Assembly: GCA_016208415.1 (NCBI GenBank)
Contig: JACQYB010000061.1
Location: forward strand, 139,046-203,045
DNA from: Betaproteobacteria bacterium
GTDB lineage: Bacteria > Pseudomonadota > Gammaproteobacteria > Burkholderiales > Rhodocyclaceae
Direction: 5' to 3'
DNA length: 64,000 nucleotides
The position numbers and the translations under genes are program-made. Shown here piece after piece: positions 51,057 to 59,823 of the stretch. The notes under the pieces are model-generated. The model searched no databases. It saw only the letters and a list, made by a program, of their open reading frames with translations, and was not told the origin of the DNA. The first letter of the stretch is position 1. Every line of letters begins with the position of its first letter.

Positions 51057-51434
51057 GGGAAAGCGCGATCGGTGGGCGAGGCGGAATTATCCAGGAAACC
51101 TCTCTTGACGCAGAGAACGCAGAGGAGAACGATGAGAACGCAGAGCGTTACGTGGCAAGTCCCATGTACCCGACGGGTGAATGTCCGTTCCTGCTCTGCG
51201 GCCTCGGTGTCTCTGCGATCTCTGCGTTGAAAGCGGTTCAACTGCGGTTTCAGGGATTATCGTCAAAAAATCCGGTGAACCGCGGACCAACGCGGATTTG
51301 CACGGCCATTCATGAACGTGCCGCACCCTGACAGGCAACCCAAACGGGCAATGGGCGCCCTGCGGGCTGCGGCCCGGCCGTGGGTCCGCATTCCTGCGCG
51401 CCGATGGGGGCGGTATTGTTGAGCGTCGAAGTCG
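51057..51434. repeat. Intergenic repeat with ACGCAGAG / CTCTGCGT motifs
   Basis: The spacer before the phd/vapC pair contains GACGCAGAGAACGCAGAGG and AACGCAGAGC near 51107-51150 and their complements CTCTGCGGC, TCTCTGCGATCTCTGCGTT near 51196-51232, making a long imperfect inverted repeat of a kind widespread in proteobacterial spacers. Beyond it (51240-51434) I see nothing recognisable. Confidence 0.5.
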
Positions 51435-51435
51435 A

Positions 51436-51493
51436 TTGCGTGCCTCGGCCGACGGCGTATACTCAACGTACGCCAATTTCAATCAACGTACGC
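51436..51493 (+). promoter_or_regulatory. Promoter and operator of the phd/vapC pair
   Basis: TTGCGT (51436-51441), 16-bp spacer, TATACT (51458-51463). TCAACGTACGC occurs twice, at 51463-51473 and 51483-51493, exactly 20 bp apart (two helical turns); GGCGTA/TACGCC adds a dyad at 51454-51474. A likely cooperative autorepressor site ending at the start codon. Confidence 0.6.
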
Positions 51494-51494
51494 G

Positions 51495-51737
51495 ATGGCC
51501 CTCACTGCCACCCAACTGCGCAGCCACCTCTACGAGGTGCTCCACGGCATTGCCGCGACCGGACAACCCGTGGAGGTCGAACTCAAGGGCAAGCGCTTCA
51601 TCATCAGCCCCAGCCAACCCACGCCCCGGCGCCTCGATGCGCTGAGTCCCCACCCGGAAGCCGTCACCGGCTCGCTGGAAGATCTGGCCGAGGCACCCAC
51701 CTGGGACGCCGCCGCGTGGGAACAGGCGCAGCCGTGA
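51495..51737 (+). CDS. Phd/YefM-type antitoxin
   Basis: 80 residues: LTATQLRSHLYEVLHGIAATGQPVEVELKGKRFIISP is the Phd/YefM DNA-binding fold; the acidic C-terminal tail (SLEDLAEAPTWDAAAWEQ) would wrap the toxin. Its stop overlaps the toxin GTG (GTGA). Confidence 0.83.
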   Translation: MALTATQLRSHLYEVLHGIAATGQPVEVELKGKRFIISPSQPTPRRLDALSPHPEAVTGSLEDLAEAPTWDAAAWEQAQP

Positions 51738-52165
51738 GCGCGGAATCCGCGGCCAACGGCGCCAGCCGTGCGGCGGCTGCGGAAGTCCATCTGGACACCC
51801 ACATCCTTGTCTGGCTTTACGCCGATCCCCTGCGCGCCTGGCCCGCGGAAGTACGCCGCCTCCTGGAAACCGCAGCGCTGCGCTATTCCCCCATGGCGCG
51901 GCTGGAACTGCAGTACCTGCGTGAGATCGGGCGCCTGAACGTCCCCCCGGCTGCGTTGCTCGCGGAACTGGCTACCCCGCTGGATCTGCGGGAATGTCGC
52001 CAGGCCTTCAGCGCCGTGGTCGAACGTGCCCAGTCCCTCCACTGGACCCGCGATGTCTTCGACCGGATCATCGTTGCCCAGGCATCGGCTGCCGGAGCGC
52101 GGCTGGTCAGCCGCGACGTGCTCATCAGGAAGCACTTCGCCGATGCGGTGTGGGACGACGCCTAG
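51734..52165 (+). CDS. vapC: VapC-family PIN-domain toxin
   Basis: 143 residues. HLDTHILVWLYADP, SPMARLELQYLREIG, TRDVFDRIIVAQASAAGARLVSRD hold the acidic positions. GTG start overlaps the antitoxin stop; about 18 Ala-rich residues precede the PIN core. Predicted RNase toxin. Confidence 0.85.
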   Translation: MSAESAANGASRAAAAEVHLDTHILVWLYADPLRAWPAEVRRLLETAALRYSPMARLELQYLREIGRLNVPPAALLAELATPLDLRECRQAFSAVVERAQSLHWTRDVFDRIIVAQASAAGARLVSRDVLIRKHFADAVWDDA

Positions 52166-52277
52166 CGTCAGACGTCCGGTTCGCTCCACCGCGGGCGCGA
52201 TTTCGGGAAGTACAGCCAGCGCCTCGCCCTGGTGTCGGCGGCCGGGGTCGGCATCGCCGCTCCGGGGCACGCCTGCC

Positions 52278-53054
52278 TCACCCCCCCTGCTCCACCAGGT
52301 TCTTCGCCCCCTTGCGCCATTCCTGCCACAGGTGATAGGCGTAGCGGGCACCGAAGTAGCCCAGGTCCAGGGGGTTGCCGCCGAGGTACTTCATGCGGAT
52401 GCGGAAGTTCTCGTTGAGGCTGGTGTACCGGTCCACCGCGCTGGACAGGCTCTTTTCATGCACGCGGAAGGCGGCCAGGTGGCTGTCGATCTGCTGCGGC
52501 TCGGCGATGCGGCCCAGGCGCAGCCACATCTCGTAGTCCATGGCGTACTTGTAGTCCGGCGAGAAGCCGCCCATGCGGTCGAACAGCTCCTTGCGCACGA
52601 AGGTGGCCTCGTGGGGAATGAAGTTGTTCTTGAGCAGCGCCCGGTAGCTGTACTTGGGCACCGCCCAGCCTTCCTCCTGGAGCTTGCCGTGATGCATGAA
52701 CATGTTGCGCCCGAAGGCCCAGCCGCAGCCGGTGCGCCCGAACAGGTCGGCCACCTCGCTCAGCACCCGGTGATGGAGATAGAAGTCGTCGGAGTGCAGG
52801 TGCGCCACCACGTCGCCGGTGGCCATGGACAGTCCCTGGTTCATGGCGCGGGTGATGCCGCCGCGCACACCAGTGACGAACTTGTACGGGCGCGGGATGG
52901 CCTGGATGCGCTCCACCGTGCCATCGGTGGAGCCCCCGTCCACGAAGATGTACTCGATGTGGGGATAGTCCTGGGCCAGCACGGACTCGATGGAGTCCTT
53001 GATGTAGGGCTCGCTGTTCCAGGTACAGGTGATGATGGAGAAGGTCAGTGCCAT
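52278..53054 (-). CDS. Family 2 glycosyltransferase
   Basis: 258 residues, GT-A fold: SIITCTWNSEPYIKDSIESVLAQ, FVDGGSTDGT, AHLHSDDFYLHH (DxD-like), and PHEATFVRKELFDRMGGF. Resembles enzymes of capsule or O-antigen synthesis. No other polysaccharide genes adjoin it. The spacer 53055-53349 holds only a GGGAGC/GCTCCC hairpin near 53260. Confidence 0.85.
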   Translation of the reverse strand: MALTFSIITCTWNSEPYIKDSIESVLAQDYPHIEYIFVDGGSTDGTVERIQAIPRPYKFVTGVRGGITRAMNQGLSMATGDVVAHLHSDDFYLHHRVLSEVADLFGRTGCGWAFGRNMFMHHGKLQEEGWAVPKYSYRALLKNNFIPHEATFVRKELFDRMGGFSPDYKYAMDYEMWLRLGRIAEPQQIDSHLAAFRVHEKSLSSAVDRYTSLNENFRIRMKYLGGNPLDLGYFGARYAYHLWQEWRKGAKNLVEQGG

Positions 53055-53349
53055 AACAGACGGATTCCGCAGCGGTGTGTCCGCACGACCCGCCCAGGGC
53101 CGGCGCGCGATATCCGGATACTAATACGCCGCGGCGGCGGCCGTATCGGCAACTCGCAGCGGGGGAGGAACTGGGTCACGGTGCGGCCCTTTATGACACC
53201 GGGACGGCGCCGCGGCAGCGTCTGGGACTGCGGTCGATGCGCGACGAACCGTGATGCCGGGAGCAGGCGCTCCCGCGCCGCCACGGCGATTTCCACCGCG
53301 CCCGCCATCCGCGATAATCCCTTCCTGACCGGAACACAGGAGCAGCGCC

Positions 53350-53901
53350 GTGGGACACCGCCTGTCAAAGATCGTCACCCGCACCGGCGACGCCGGCACC
53401 ACCGGGCTGGGCGACGGCAGCCGCACCGGCAAGGACAGCCTGCGCATCGCCGCCCTGGGCGAGGCCGACGAACTCAATTCCGTGATCGGCCTGCTGCTGG
53501 CCGAAGAACCGCCGCAGGACGTGGGCGATCTGCTCACGGGCATCCAGCATGACCTGTTCGATCTCGGCGGCGAACTGGCCGTGCCCGGCGCCAGCTTCCT
53601 CACGGCCGCGCAGGTGCAGCGCCTGGAGCGTGCCATCGGGGCCTTCAACGCCGGTCTGCCGCCGCTCAAGGAATTCATCCTCCCCGGCGGCACCCGCCCC
53701 GCGGCCCTGGCCCACATGGGGCGCACCGTCTGCCGCCGCGCCGAGCGGGCGGTGGTGGCGCTGGGCCAGCACGAAACGGTGTCGGAGCACTGCCGCCAGT
53801 ACCTCAACCGCCTTTCCGACCTGCTGTTCGTGCTCGGCCGGACGCTCAACCGATCCGGCGGCCGCGGCGACGTGCTGTGGAAGAAAGGGCTCAATCGATA
53901 A
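53350..53901 (+). CDS. Cob(I)alamin adenosyltransferase, PduO/MMAB type
   Basis: 183 residues. ATP-binding N-terminus TRTGDAGTTGLGDGSR, then EADELNSVIGL, CRRAERAVVAL and YLNRLSDLLFVLGR of the PduO family. Adds the adenosyl group to cobalamin for B12-dependent mutases. GTG start with AGGAG upstream. Confidence 0.93.
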   Translation: MGHRLSKIVTRTGDAGTTGLGDGSRTGKDSLRIAALGEADELNSVIGLLLAEEPPQDVGDLLTGIQHDLFDLGGELAVPGASFLTAAQVQRLERAIGAFNAGLPPLKEFILPGGTRPAALAHMGRTVCRRAERAVVALGQHETVSEHCRQYLNRLSDLLFVLGRTLNRSGGRGDVLWKKGLNR

Positions 53902-54003
53902 GCCGGACGACGGCGCCGGACGCCCGCGCCTTCCCGTCACCGACCCCACTGCAGGGACGCCGGGGCGCATCGCCGGTTCGTCCGGGGTTGCCGCGCATCC
54001 GGT

Positions 54004-54552
54004 TCAGAACCAGACTTCCGGATAGCGCCGCGAAGCGGGCAGGTTGTTGACCACCAGTGCCACGGCCAGCAGGATCAACGGGCCCAGGGTGGCCGGTACC
54101 AGCACATAGACAAAGCCCATCTCGTGGATCCGCGGCGACCCGATCACCGCGATCAGGGCGGTAGCGCCACCGGGCGGGTGCAGCGTGCGCGTGGCGTGCA
54201 TCAGCGCAATGGCCGTGGCCACCGCCACGGCCTGGGCCAGCCACGGCTCCGAATGCAGCAGCTTCCACGCCACCACGCCCACCAGCGCCGAGATGACGTG
54301 CCCCCCCACCAGATTGCGCGGCTGCGCCAGCGGGCTGCGCACCGCACCGTAGACGAGCACCGCCGAGGCGCCGAACGAACCGATCATGAGGGTCAGGTCG
54401 GATTGCTCGAAGAACAGGCGGTGCACCCAGGCTACCGCGGCGATGCCCGCGAAACCCCCGATCCAGGACCAGAAGATCTCGCGGTTGCTCACCCTGGGGG
54501 GACTACCCCGGGTGGTGCCGCGCATCTTGCGCAGGTATTCGCGCACGCTCAT
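54004..54552 (-). CDS. HPP-family membrane protein
   Basis: 182 residues, four to five transmembrane helices, with the signature TRTLHPPGGATALIAVIG. HPP proteins include nitrite transporters of chloroplasts and cyanobacteria; function here unproven. The ATG at 54552 is preferred over 54639, which would overlap the CBS gene by 29 bp with sequence of no family character. Confidence 0.82.
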   Translation of the reverse strand: MSVREYLRKMRGTTRGSPPRVSNREIFWSWIGGFAGIAAVAWVHRLFFEQSDLTLMIGSFGASAVLVYGAVRSPLAQPRNLVGGHVISALVGVVAWKLLHSEPWLAQAVAVATAIALMHATRTLHPPGGATALIAVIGSPRIHEMGFVYVLVPATLGPLILLAVALVVNNLPASRRYPEVWF

Positions 54553-54610
54553 GCGCAGCGGCCACTCGGGCGCCGTGGGGACCGCCCGTGCCGGGAACCG
54601 CGCCGCCCGT

Positions 54611-55237
54611 TCATTCAATCCGTTGCCGGCAGGCGGCAACGAAATCCTTGCGCAGCAGCAGACCGAGCAGGCGGCCTGCGTCGTCCACCACGGGCATGCT
54701 GCGGCCGGGGTGCCGCTGAAACGCGGCCACGATGTCGTCGAATGCCGCCTCGCCGCGCACCGTGACGGCCGGAGCCGTCATGGCGGCAGACACGGGCGTC
54801 TCGTGGCAGCGGTGCCGGAATGTGCCGGGCTCCTCCAGCAGCCGCGGCAACAGCGCGAGGAAGGAGTCGGCCCCGAGTCGGCGCAGGAAGTCGGTTTCCG
54901 TAAGCATGCCCACCACGCGCATCTCCCCGTCCACCACGGGCAGACCCTTCACGCCTTGACGCGCCAGCGACCGTGCCGCCTCGTCCAGCAGGGTGCCGAC
55001 GCACACGGGCTCGACTGCGGCACGCATCAGGGCGGCGGCATGAATGCCACCCGCAATGCGTTCCATCGCATGGCGATAGGCAAGATGATAGATGACGCGG
55101 AAATCCGCAGTGGTGATGTCCAGATAGCCGTGAATGCGCCCCATGGCATCGAGGATGTCCTCGTCCGAAAGCTCGGGTTCGGGCGCATCCCGATCCGCAT
55201 GCGGCGCGTCCTGATTGCGGTCGGGGTCGAATGGCAT
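54611..55237 (-). CDS. CBS-domain pair protein
   Basis: 208 residues; helical N-terminal 65, then two CBS motifs (LDEAARSLARQGVKGLPVVDGEMRVVGMLT split over strands, and AFQRHPGRSMPVVDDAGRLLGLLLRKD). HPP-CBS combinations occur as single proteins in many bacteria; here they are neighbours in one likely operon. Confidence 0.83.
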   Translation of the reverse strand: MPFDPDRNQDAPHADRDAPEPELSDEDILDAMGRIHGYLDITTADFRVIYHLAYRHAMERIAGGIHAAALMRAAVEPVCVGTLLDEAARSLARQGVKGLPVVDGEMRVVGMLTETDFLRRLGADSFLALLPRLLEEPGTFRHRCHETPVSAAMTAPAVTVRGEAAFDDIVAAFQRHPGRSMPVVDDAGRLLGLLLRKDFVAACRQRIE

Positions 55238-55309
55238 GGCGGGTCGGAGGATGTCGGGGTGGTCCTCGGCGACGGGACTGCGGTCCCGTCGCGCGCCGGC
55301 ACGCAGTCG

Positions 55310-55765
55310 TTACGCAGCCCTGGCGTACTTCTCCTTGGCCGCCCGCGCCGCCGCCGCTTCCGCGGCATTGTAGGCCTTTCCGGACCACAGCATCTCGTAG
55401 GCGATTTCCTCGTTGCCGTTCTCGCACAGCTCCAGCACCTCGCGGAACAGCGGCTGGAAGGTGGCGCTGCGATGCGACGCCTCGTGCTCTTCGAAACTGC
55501 GCCAGAAGGTGATGATCAGCGCCTCGCGGCCCTTCAGCGGGCTCTCCACCGCCTGGCCCACGGTCGAGCCCTCGTTGGAGATGGCGCCCGAGTTCAGCAC
55601 CACGAAGCCGCCCACGAAGCCGGTCTCCGAATGGTAGGTCTTGACGTTCTCGCACAGCACGGCGACCCGCTCCTGCAGGTCATCCACGGCGTATTGCGGC
55701 CGCAGCAGCACACGGTTGACGGTCACCACGCCATCGTCGGAAAAATCGGGGATCAGTGCGCTCAT
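55310..55765 (-). CDS. ABM-like alpha/beta-barrel protein of unknown function
   Basis: 151 residues. The middle (ALIITFWRSFEEHEASHRSATFQPLFREVLEL) resembles antibiotic-biosynthesis-monooxygenase-type ferredoxin-like folds, the rest is not recognised. Start at MSALIPDF follows GAGAG; the longer frame to 55801 would begin within the promoter's operator. Confidence 0.6.
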   Translation of the reverse strand: MSALIPDFSDDGVVTVNRVLLRPQYAVDDLQERVAVLCENVKTYHSETGFVGGFVVLNSGAISNEGSTVGQAVESPLKGREALIITFWRSFEEHEASHRSATFQPLFREVLELCENGNEEIAYEMLWSGKAYNAAEAAAARAAKEKYARAA

Positions 55766-55799
55766 GATGGTCTCTCTGTTGTGGTTGAGGGTGCGACGC

Positions 55800-55840
55800 A
55801 TTAGCGCTGTCTAATATACGATCCCGAGCAAAATAGTCAA
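55800..55840 (-). promoter_or_regulatory. Promoter with overlapping ATTAG-N6-CTAAT dyad
   Basis: Minus strand: TTGACT (55840-55835), 16-bp spacer, TATATT (55818-55813). ATTAGCGCTGTCTAAT (55800-55815) is an inverted repeat overlapping the -10, a typical repressor position. Controls the gene starting at 55765. The rest of the spacer to 56022 has only a CGCCTGGTCGAGGCGCGG direct repeat near 55909 and 55937. Confidence 0.6.
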
Positions 55841-56022
55841 CTACTTGCCGGAGATTTTCCCAACCACGAACGGCCAGGAGAACCTGCGGGTTGAAACGCG
55901 CAGTTCACCGCCTGGTCGAGGCGCGGCCCCGGCCGCCTGGTCGAGGCGCGGATTTCCCCGCCCGGATGGAACGCCGATCTCGCCGCGCGGCGGCGTGCAT
56001 GCGTCGCGCGCCGCCGTCGTGG

Positions 56023-56406
56023 CTACTGCCGGTTCTGCTCGCGGGAGATGTCGGCGCGCACCTGGTCCATGTCCAGGCCGCGCACCTTGCCGATGATGTC
56101 GTCCAGCGCGTGGCCGGGCAGCGCGCCCGGCTGCTGGAAGAGGATGATCTCTTCGCGGAAGACGGTCAGGGTCGGAATGGAGCGGATTCCGAACTGCGCC
56201 GCCAGTTGCTGCTCCGCGTCCGTATCCACCTTGGCGAAGACGATGTCGGCGTGCTGCTCCGAGGCGGCCTCGAACACCGGCGCAAAGCCGCGGCACGGCC
56301 CGCACCACTTGGCCCAGAAGTCGATGATGACGATCGTGTTGTCGGCGATGACCTGGGAGAAGTTCCCGAAGGTGAGGTTGATCGTGGCCATGGGCGCCCA
56401 TTCCAT
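56023..56406 (-). CDS. Thioredoxin
   Basis: 127 residues. Active site FWAKWCGPCRGF, the buried Asp in IIDFW, and the cis-Pro in IRSIPTLTVF are all present. Cytoplasmic disulfide reductase. The start at MEWAPM has AAGGG at good distance in an AT-rich leader; an inner ATG (56391) is possible. Confidence 0.92.
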   Translation of the reverse strand: MEWAPMATINLTFGNFSQVIADNTIVIIDFWAKWCGPCRGFAPVFEAASEQHADIVFAKVDTDAEQQLAAQFGIRSIPTLTVFREEIILFQQPGALPGHALDDIIGKVRGLDMDQVRADISREQNRQ

Positions 56407-56577
56407 TAGAAAACCCTTATATTACTATATCCATCCGGCCCGGACACGACCTGGACGCCCGTGATCATTCACCGTCCGACCCCCGCAGCCAGGGCCACGA
56501 TCGTTCCGCGGTCGTGTCCGCCACTGACTTGGCCTCAGCGAAGCCGTGCCGCGTCCTTCCCCCCGGTCGCAGGGCAG

Positions 56578-56594
56578 ATTAAGGTAGTCTTAAG
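56578..56594. promoter_or_regulatory. PmrA/QseB-type box
   Basis: ATTAAG-GTAGT-CTTAAG: two hexamers 11 bp apart, matching the YTTAAG-N5-CTTAAG pattern bound by PmrA/BasR-like regulators. It is 117 bp upstream of the response-regulator ATG, in the spacer 56407-56710 that otherwise shows only AT-rich promoter-like sequence, and suggests autoregulation. Confidence 0.55.
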
Positions 56595-56710
56595 GCTTCT
56601 TCCGTAGTCTCGAAATGTATTTTTTCGTTTGTTCATAGCCTTTGAGGGAGGCGCGCGGCCGAGCCGCGCAAGGCCGCCGCGGGCAGTTGCAGGCAGATGG
56701 GGGAGACGTC

Positions 56711-57409
56711 ATGCGCATTCTTCTGGTTGAGGACGATCCGCTGCTGGGCGAGGCCGTGCGGCAGGGGCTGTTGCAGGAGGGCTTCACGGTGGACTGGGTG
56801 AGGGACGGCCAGGAGGCCGACGGCGCCCTGGCCACCGACGAGTTCTCGCTGCTGATCCTCGACCTCGGCCTGCCCCGGCTGGACGGCATGACGCTGCTGC
56901 GGCGCCTGCGCGCCCGCGGCCGCGCGCTGCCGGTGCTCATCCTCACGGCGCGCGACACCATCCTCGACAAGGTGACGGGACTGGACGCCGGCGCCGACGA
57001 TTTCCTCGTCAAGCCGGTGGACCTCGACGAACTGGCGGCGCGCGCCCGTGCCCTGCTGCGCCGCGCCAGCGGCCGTGCCCAGCCGGCGATCTGCCACGGC
57101 GAGCTGTGTCTCGAACCCCTGGCGCGGCGCGTCACCGTGGGCGGGCAGCCGGTGGAACTTTCGGCGCGGGAGTTCGCCATCCTCCAGACGCTGCTCGAAA
57201 ACGCCGGACGCGTGCTCACCCGCCCCCAGATCGAGCAGAGCCTTTACGGCTGGGGCGAGGGGGTGGAGAGCAACGCCGTCGAGGTGCACATCCACCACCT
57301 GCGGCGCAAGCTGGGCAACGGCTTCATCCGCACCCTGCGCGGCGTGGGCTACGTGGTGGAGCGCCCCGCCGAGCAGCCCGAGGCGAGCGTTTCGACGCAG
57401 ACCCCATGA
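56711..57409 (+). CDS. OmpR-family response regulator (PmrA/QseB-like)
   Basis: 232 residues: receiver with the acidic pair EDDP, phospho-Asp in LLILDLGLPR, Lys in FLVKPVD; then a winged-helix domain (LSAREFAILQTLLENAG, VEVHIHHLRRKLG, IRTLRGVGYVVE). Pairs with the overlapping kinase (ATGA at 57406-57409). The target box above supports a PmrA/QseB-type regulon, often envelope modification. Confidence 0.92.
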   Translation: MRILLVEDDPLLGEAVRQGLLQEGFTVDWVRDGQEADGALATDEFSLLILDLGLPRLDGMTLLRRLRARGRALPVLILTARDTILDKVTGLDAGADDFLVKPVDLDELAARARALLRRASGRAQPAICHGELCLEPLARRVTVGGQPVELSAREFAILQTLLENAGRVLTRPQIEQSLYGWGEGVESNAVEVHIHHLRRKLGNGFIRTLRGVGYVVERPAEQPEASVSTQTP

Positions 57410-58830
57410 GCCTGGGAAACAGCGGCTCGCTGCGCCGCCGCCTGCTGGTGCTGGCACTGGGCGGCACCCTGTTTTGCTGGGTCGCGGTCGCCCTGTTCAG
57501 TTACGAAGAGGCACACCACGAGATCGACGAACTGTTCGACGCCCAGCTCGCCCAGGCCGCCCAGACGCTGCTGGCCGTGGCCACCGTCGAGGAAGACATG
57601 GACGACGACATGGCCGGCGAGGTGGCCGGCAGCGCCCACGAATACCAGCGCAACCTGCGCTTCCAGCTCTGGGACCGCAGCGGACGGCTGCTGCTGCGCT
57701 CGGCCAATGCCCCCTCCACCCCCATGGCGGCGCACGAAGGGTTTTCCGATGCGCCGCAGGGAGGGGAGCGGTGGCACTACCTGAGCGTGTGGGACCCCGA
57801 TCACAAGTTCCGCGTGCAGGTGGGCGAGAGCCACAAGATCCGCGACGAGCTCACCTCCAACATCGTATGGCGGCTGATGTCGCCCATCCTGGTCATGCTG
57901 CCGGTGCTGGCGGCGGGCCTGTGGATCGCGATCGGGCGCGCCTTGCGCCCCCTGGAGGTGGTCACCGGCCACTTGGGCCGGCTGGACCCGGAGGACCTCC
58001 AGCCGATCGAGGATTGCGGCACGCCGACGGAAATCCGTCCCCTGGTGGAGGCGCTGAACCATCTGCTGGGGCGGGTGAGCCAGGCGCTCGAACACGAGCG
58101 CCGCTTCACCGCCGACGCCGCCCACGAGCTGCGCACCCCGCTGGCTACCCTCAAGGCCCAGGTGCATGTGGCGCTGCGGGCCACCGACGAAGCCCAGCGC
58201 CGCGCCGCCCTGGAGCAGTTGCGCGCCGGCGTGGACCGGGGCGCGCGCCTCGTGGATCAGCTCCTGACCCTGGCACGGCTGGACCCGGCAAGGCCGCCCG
58301 GCGCGGCGGGCGCCGAGCCCGCCAGCGGGCATGCATCGACCGCCGGGTCGGGGCCGCTGGACCTGTCGGCCCTGGCCCAGGAAGTCTGCGCCGAGCAGGG
58401 CGCCGCGGCACTGGCCCGGCACCAGAACCTGGAACTGGACGCGGAGGCGCCGGCGTGGGTATCGGGACGGGCGGAACTGCTGCACATCCTGTTGCGCAAC
58501 CTGATGGACAACGCCATCCGCTACACGCCGGAGGGCGGCAGCGTCACCGTCCGGGTGGAACCCGGCACAACGGTGCGGCTGGAGGTGGTGGACACCGGCC
58601 CGGGCATCCCCGAGGCGCAGCGCGACTTCGCCCTCCAGCGCTTCCATCGCCTGTCCGGGCAGGACACCGAGGGCTCCGGACTGGGGCTGTCCATCGTCCA
58701 GCGCATCGTGGAACTGCACGACGCCCACCTGCGTCTGGGAATGGGCACCCATGGCCAGGGACTGCGGGTGGAGGTGGATTTTCCCGCCGCCGGGCGAGGT
58801 CACGCCCCCCTCAGCGACCCCTCACGCTGA
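57406..58830 (+). CDS. Sensor histidine kinase (PmrB/QseC-like)
   Basis: 474 residues: transmembrane helix (about 12-32), acidic periplasmic domain (33-150), second helix, HAMP, FTADAAHELRTPLATLK with the phosphorylated His, and a HATPase domain (NLMDNAIRYTPEGG, DTGPGIP, GSGLGLSIVQ). The final residues PLSDPSR are read from the duplicated, antisense 3' end of the hibernation-factor gene (repeat 58806-58897), so the native C-terminus has been replaced. Confidence 0.92.
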   Translation: MSLGNSGSLRRRLLVLALGGTLFCWVAVALFSYEEAHHEIDELFDAQLAQAAQTLLAVATVEEDMDDDMAGEVAGSAHEYQRNLRFQLWDRSGRLLLRSANAPSTPMAAHEGFSDAPQGGERWHYLSVWDPDHKFRVQVGESHKIRDELTSNIVWRLMSPILVMLPVLAAGLWIAIGRALRPLEVVTGHLGRLDPEDLQPIEDCGTPTEIRPLVEALNHLLGRVSQALEHERRFTADAAHELRTPLATLKAQVHVALRATDEAQRRAALEQLRAGVDRGARLVDQLLTLARLDPARPPGAAGAEPASGHASTAGSGPLDLSALAQEVCAEQGAAALARHQNLELDAEAPAWVSGRAELLHILLRNLMDNAIRYTPEGGSVTVRVEPGTTVRLEVVDTGPGIPEAQRDFALQRFHRLSGQDTEGSGLGLSIVQRIVELHDAHLRLGMGTHGQGLRVEVDFPAAGRGHAPLSDPSR

Positions 58831-58897
58831 CCCGATTGGCCTGCAGGCCGTCGCCCGCCATTTCTTCCAGGAACTCCACGTCGACGCCCTCGCGCAA
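58806..58897. repeat. 92-bp direct repeat, copy of the hpf 3' end
   Basis: Matches 59819-59910 at 90 of 92 positions (differences at 58871 and 58894). The second copy is the true 3' end of the hibernation-factor gene. Between the copies lie the GATATC array and a phd/vapC pair, so the module sits inside a 1013-bp direct duplication. Confidence 0.85.
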
Positions 58898-58903
58898 GTG
58901 CGC

Positions 58904-59047
58904 GCGATATCGGGTCACGCGCGATATCGCGATATCGGGGTCACGCGATATCGGGGTCACGCGATATCGAGTACGCGATATCGGGGTCAGACCACAGTAA
59001 GGCTCGTGGTTTCCCGCGATATCGGGGTCACAGTAAGGCTCGTGGTT
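58904..59047. repeat. GATATC minisatellite
   Basis: Seven copies of GCGATATC, five followed by GGGGTCA or GGGTCA, arranged almost head to tail from 58904 to about 59030, plus a 19-bp segment CACAGTAAGGCTCGTGGTT present twice (near 58993 and 59029). Lies upstream of the antitoxin gene in the 58831-59111 spacer. Confidence 0.75.
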
Positions 59048-59111
59048 GCCTGCTTTGCTCCCTAAACACGGTGCTACACTAGTCAGGTAACTAGTCCTTT
59101 TAGAGACCCAA

Positions 59112-59369
59112 ATGAAATCCTGGCCGGTTCAAGATGCAAAAGCGCGTTTCAGCGAGTTCCTTGAGGCATGTCTTGCCGATGGGCCGCAGATGGTAACCAG
59201 ACGTGGACAGGAAGCCGCGGTCCTTGTGCGCGTCTCCGAATGGCGCCGGCTTAGCCAGGCGGCGCGCCCGTCGCTCAAGGAATTGCTCCTTTCCGATGCG
59301 GCGCGGGTCGATCTTCCCATCCCGGAACGGGGTGCTGCGCGCAGGCGCAAGGCTGCGGCCATCGGGTAG
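59112..59369 (+). CDS. Phd/YefM-type antitoxin
   Basis: 85 residues: WPVQDAKARFSEFLEACLADGPQMVTRRGQEAAVLV is a Phd-fold DNA-binding domain; the basic tail is unusual. Upstream, ACTAGT occurs at 59078-59083 and 59090-59095, 12 bp apart, a likely operator beside a TACACT -10. Confidence 0.84.
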   Translation: MKSWPVQDAKARFSEFLEACLADGPQMVTRRGQEAAVLVRVSEWRRLSQAARPSLKELLLSDAARVDLPIPERGAARRRKAAAIG

Positions 59370-59375
59370 GGCAGC

Positions 59376-59789
59376 ATGTACCTGCTCGATACGAACGTGG
59401 TTTCCGAACTGCGCAGGCCGCGGCCCCACGGTGCGGTCGTGGCCTGGGTACGATCGATCCCCGATGGCGACCTGTACTTGTCTGCCGTGACGCTGGGCGA
59501 GATCCAGGCCGGCATTGAACTGACGCGCGAACAGGATGCGGCGAAGGCCGAGGAACTGGATGACTGGGCGAATCTCCTGGCCGCTTCGCACACGGTGTTG
59601 CCGATGGACGGGGACACCTTCCGCGTGTGGGCGCGGCTGATGCACCGAAGATCCGATACGCTCTACGAGGACGCGATGATCGCGGCCACCGCCCTGGTTC
59701 ACCGTCTGACCGTGGTGACGCGCAATGTCGGCGACTTTGCGCCTTTCGGGGTGGCGCTCCTGAATCCATACGCGGCGGCAGCCGGCTGA
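59376..59789 (+). CDS. vapC: VapC/FitB-family PIN-domain toxin
   Basis: 137 residues: YLLDTNVVSELRRP, SAVTLGEIQAGIEL, TLYEDAMIAATALVHRLTVVTRN and GDFAPFGVALLNP are classic FitB/VapC motifs with all four acidic residues. Six bases after the antitoxin stop. Confidence 0.9.
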   Translation: MYLLDTNVVSELRRPRPHGAVVAWVRSIPDGDLYLSAVTLGEIQAGIELTREQDAAKAEELDDWANLLAASHTVLPMDGDTFRVWARLMHRRSDTLYEDAMIAATALVHRLTVVTRNVGDFAPFGVALLNPYAAAAG

Positions 59790-59823
59790 CTTCAGGCCAT
59801 CAACCCCCAAGGCCAGGGCCCCC

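Noticed and set aside
58904..59047. Repeat array as a possible CRISPR
   Set aside because: Units of 15-18 bp are contiguous with no unique spacers, and no cas genes are present.
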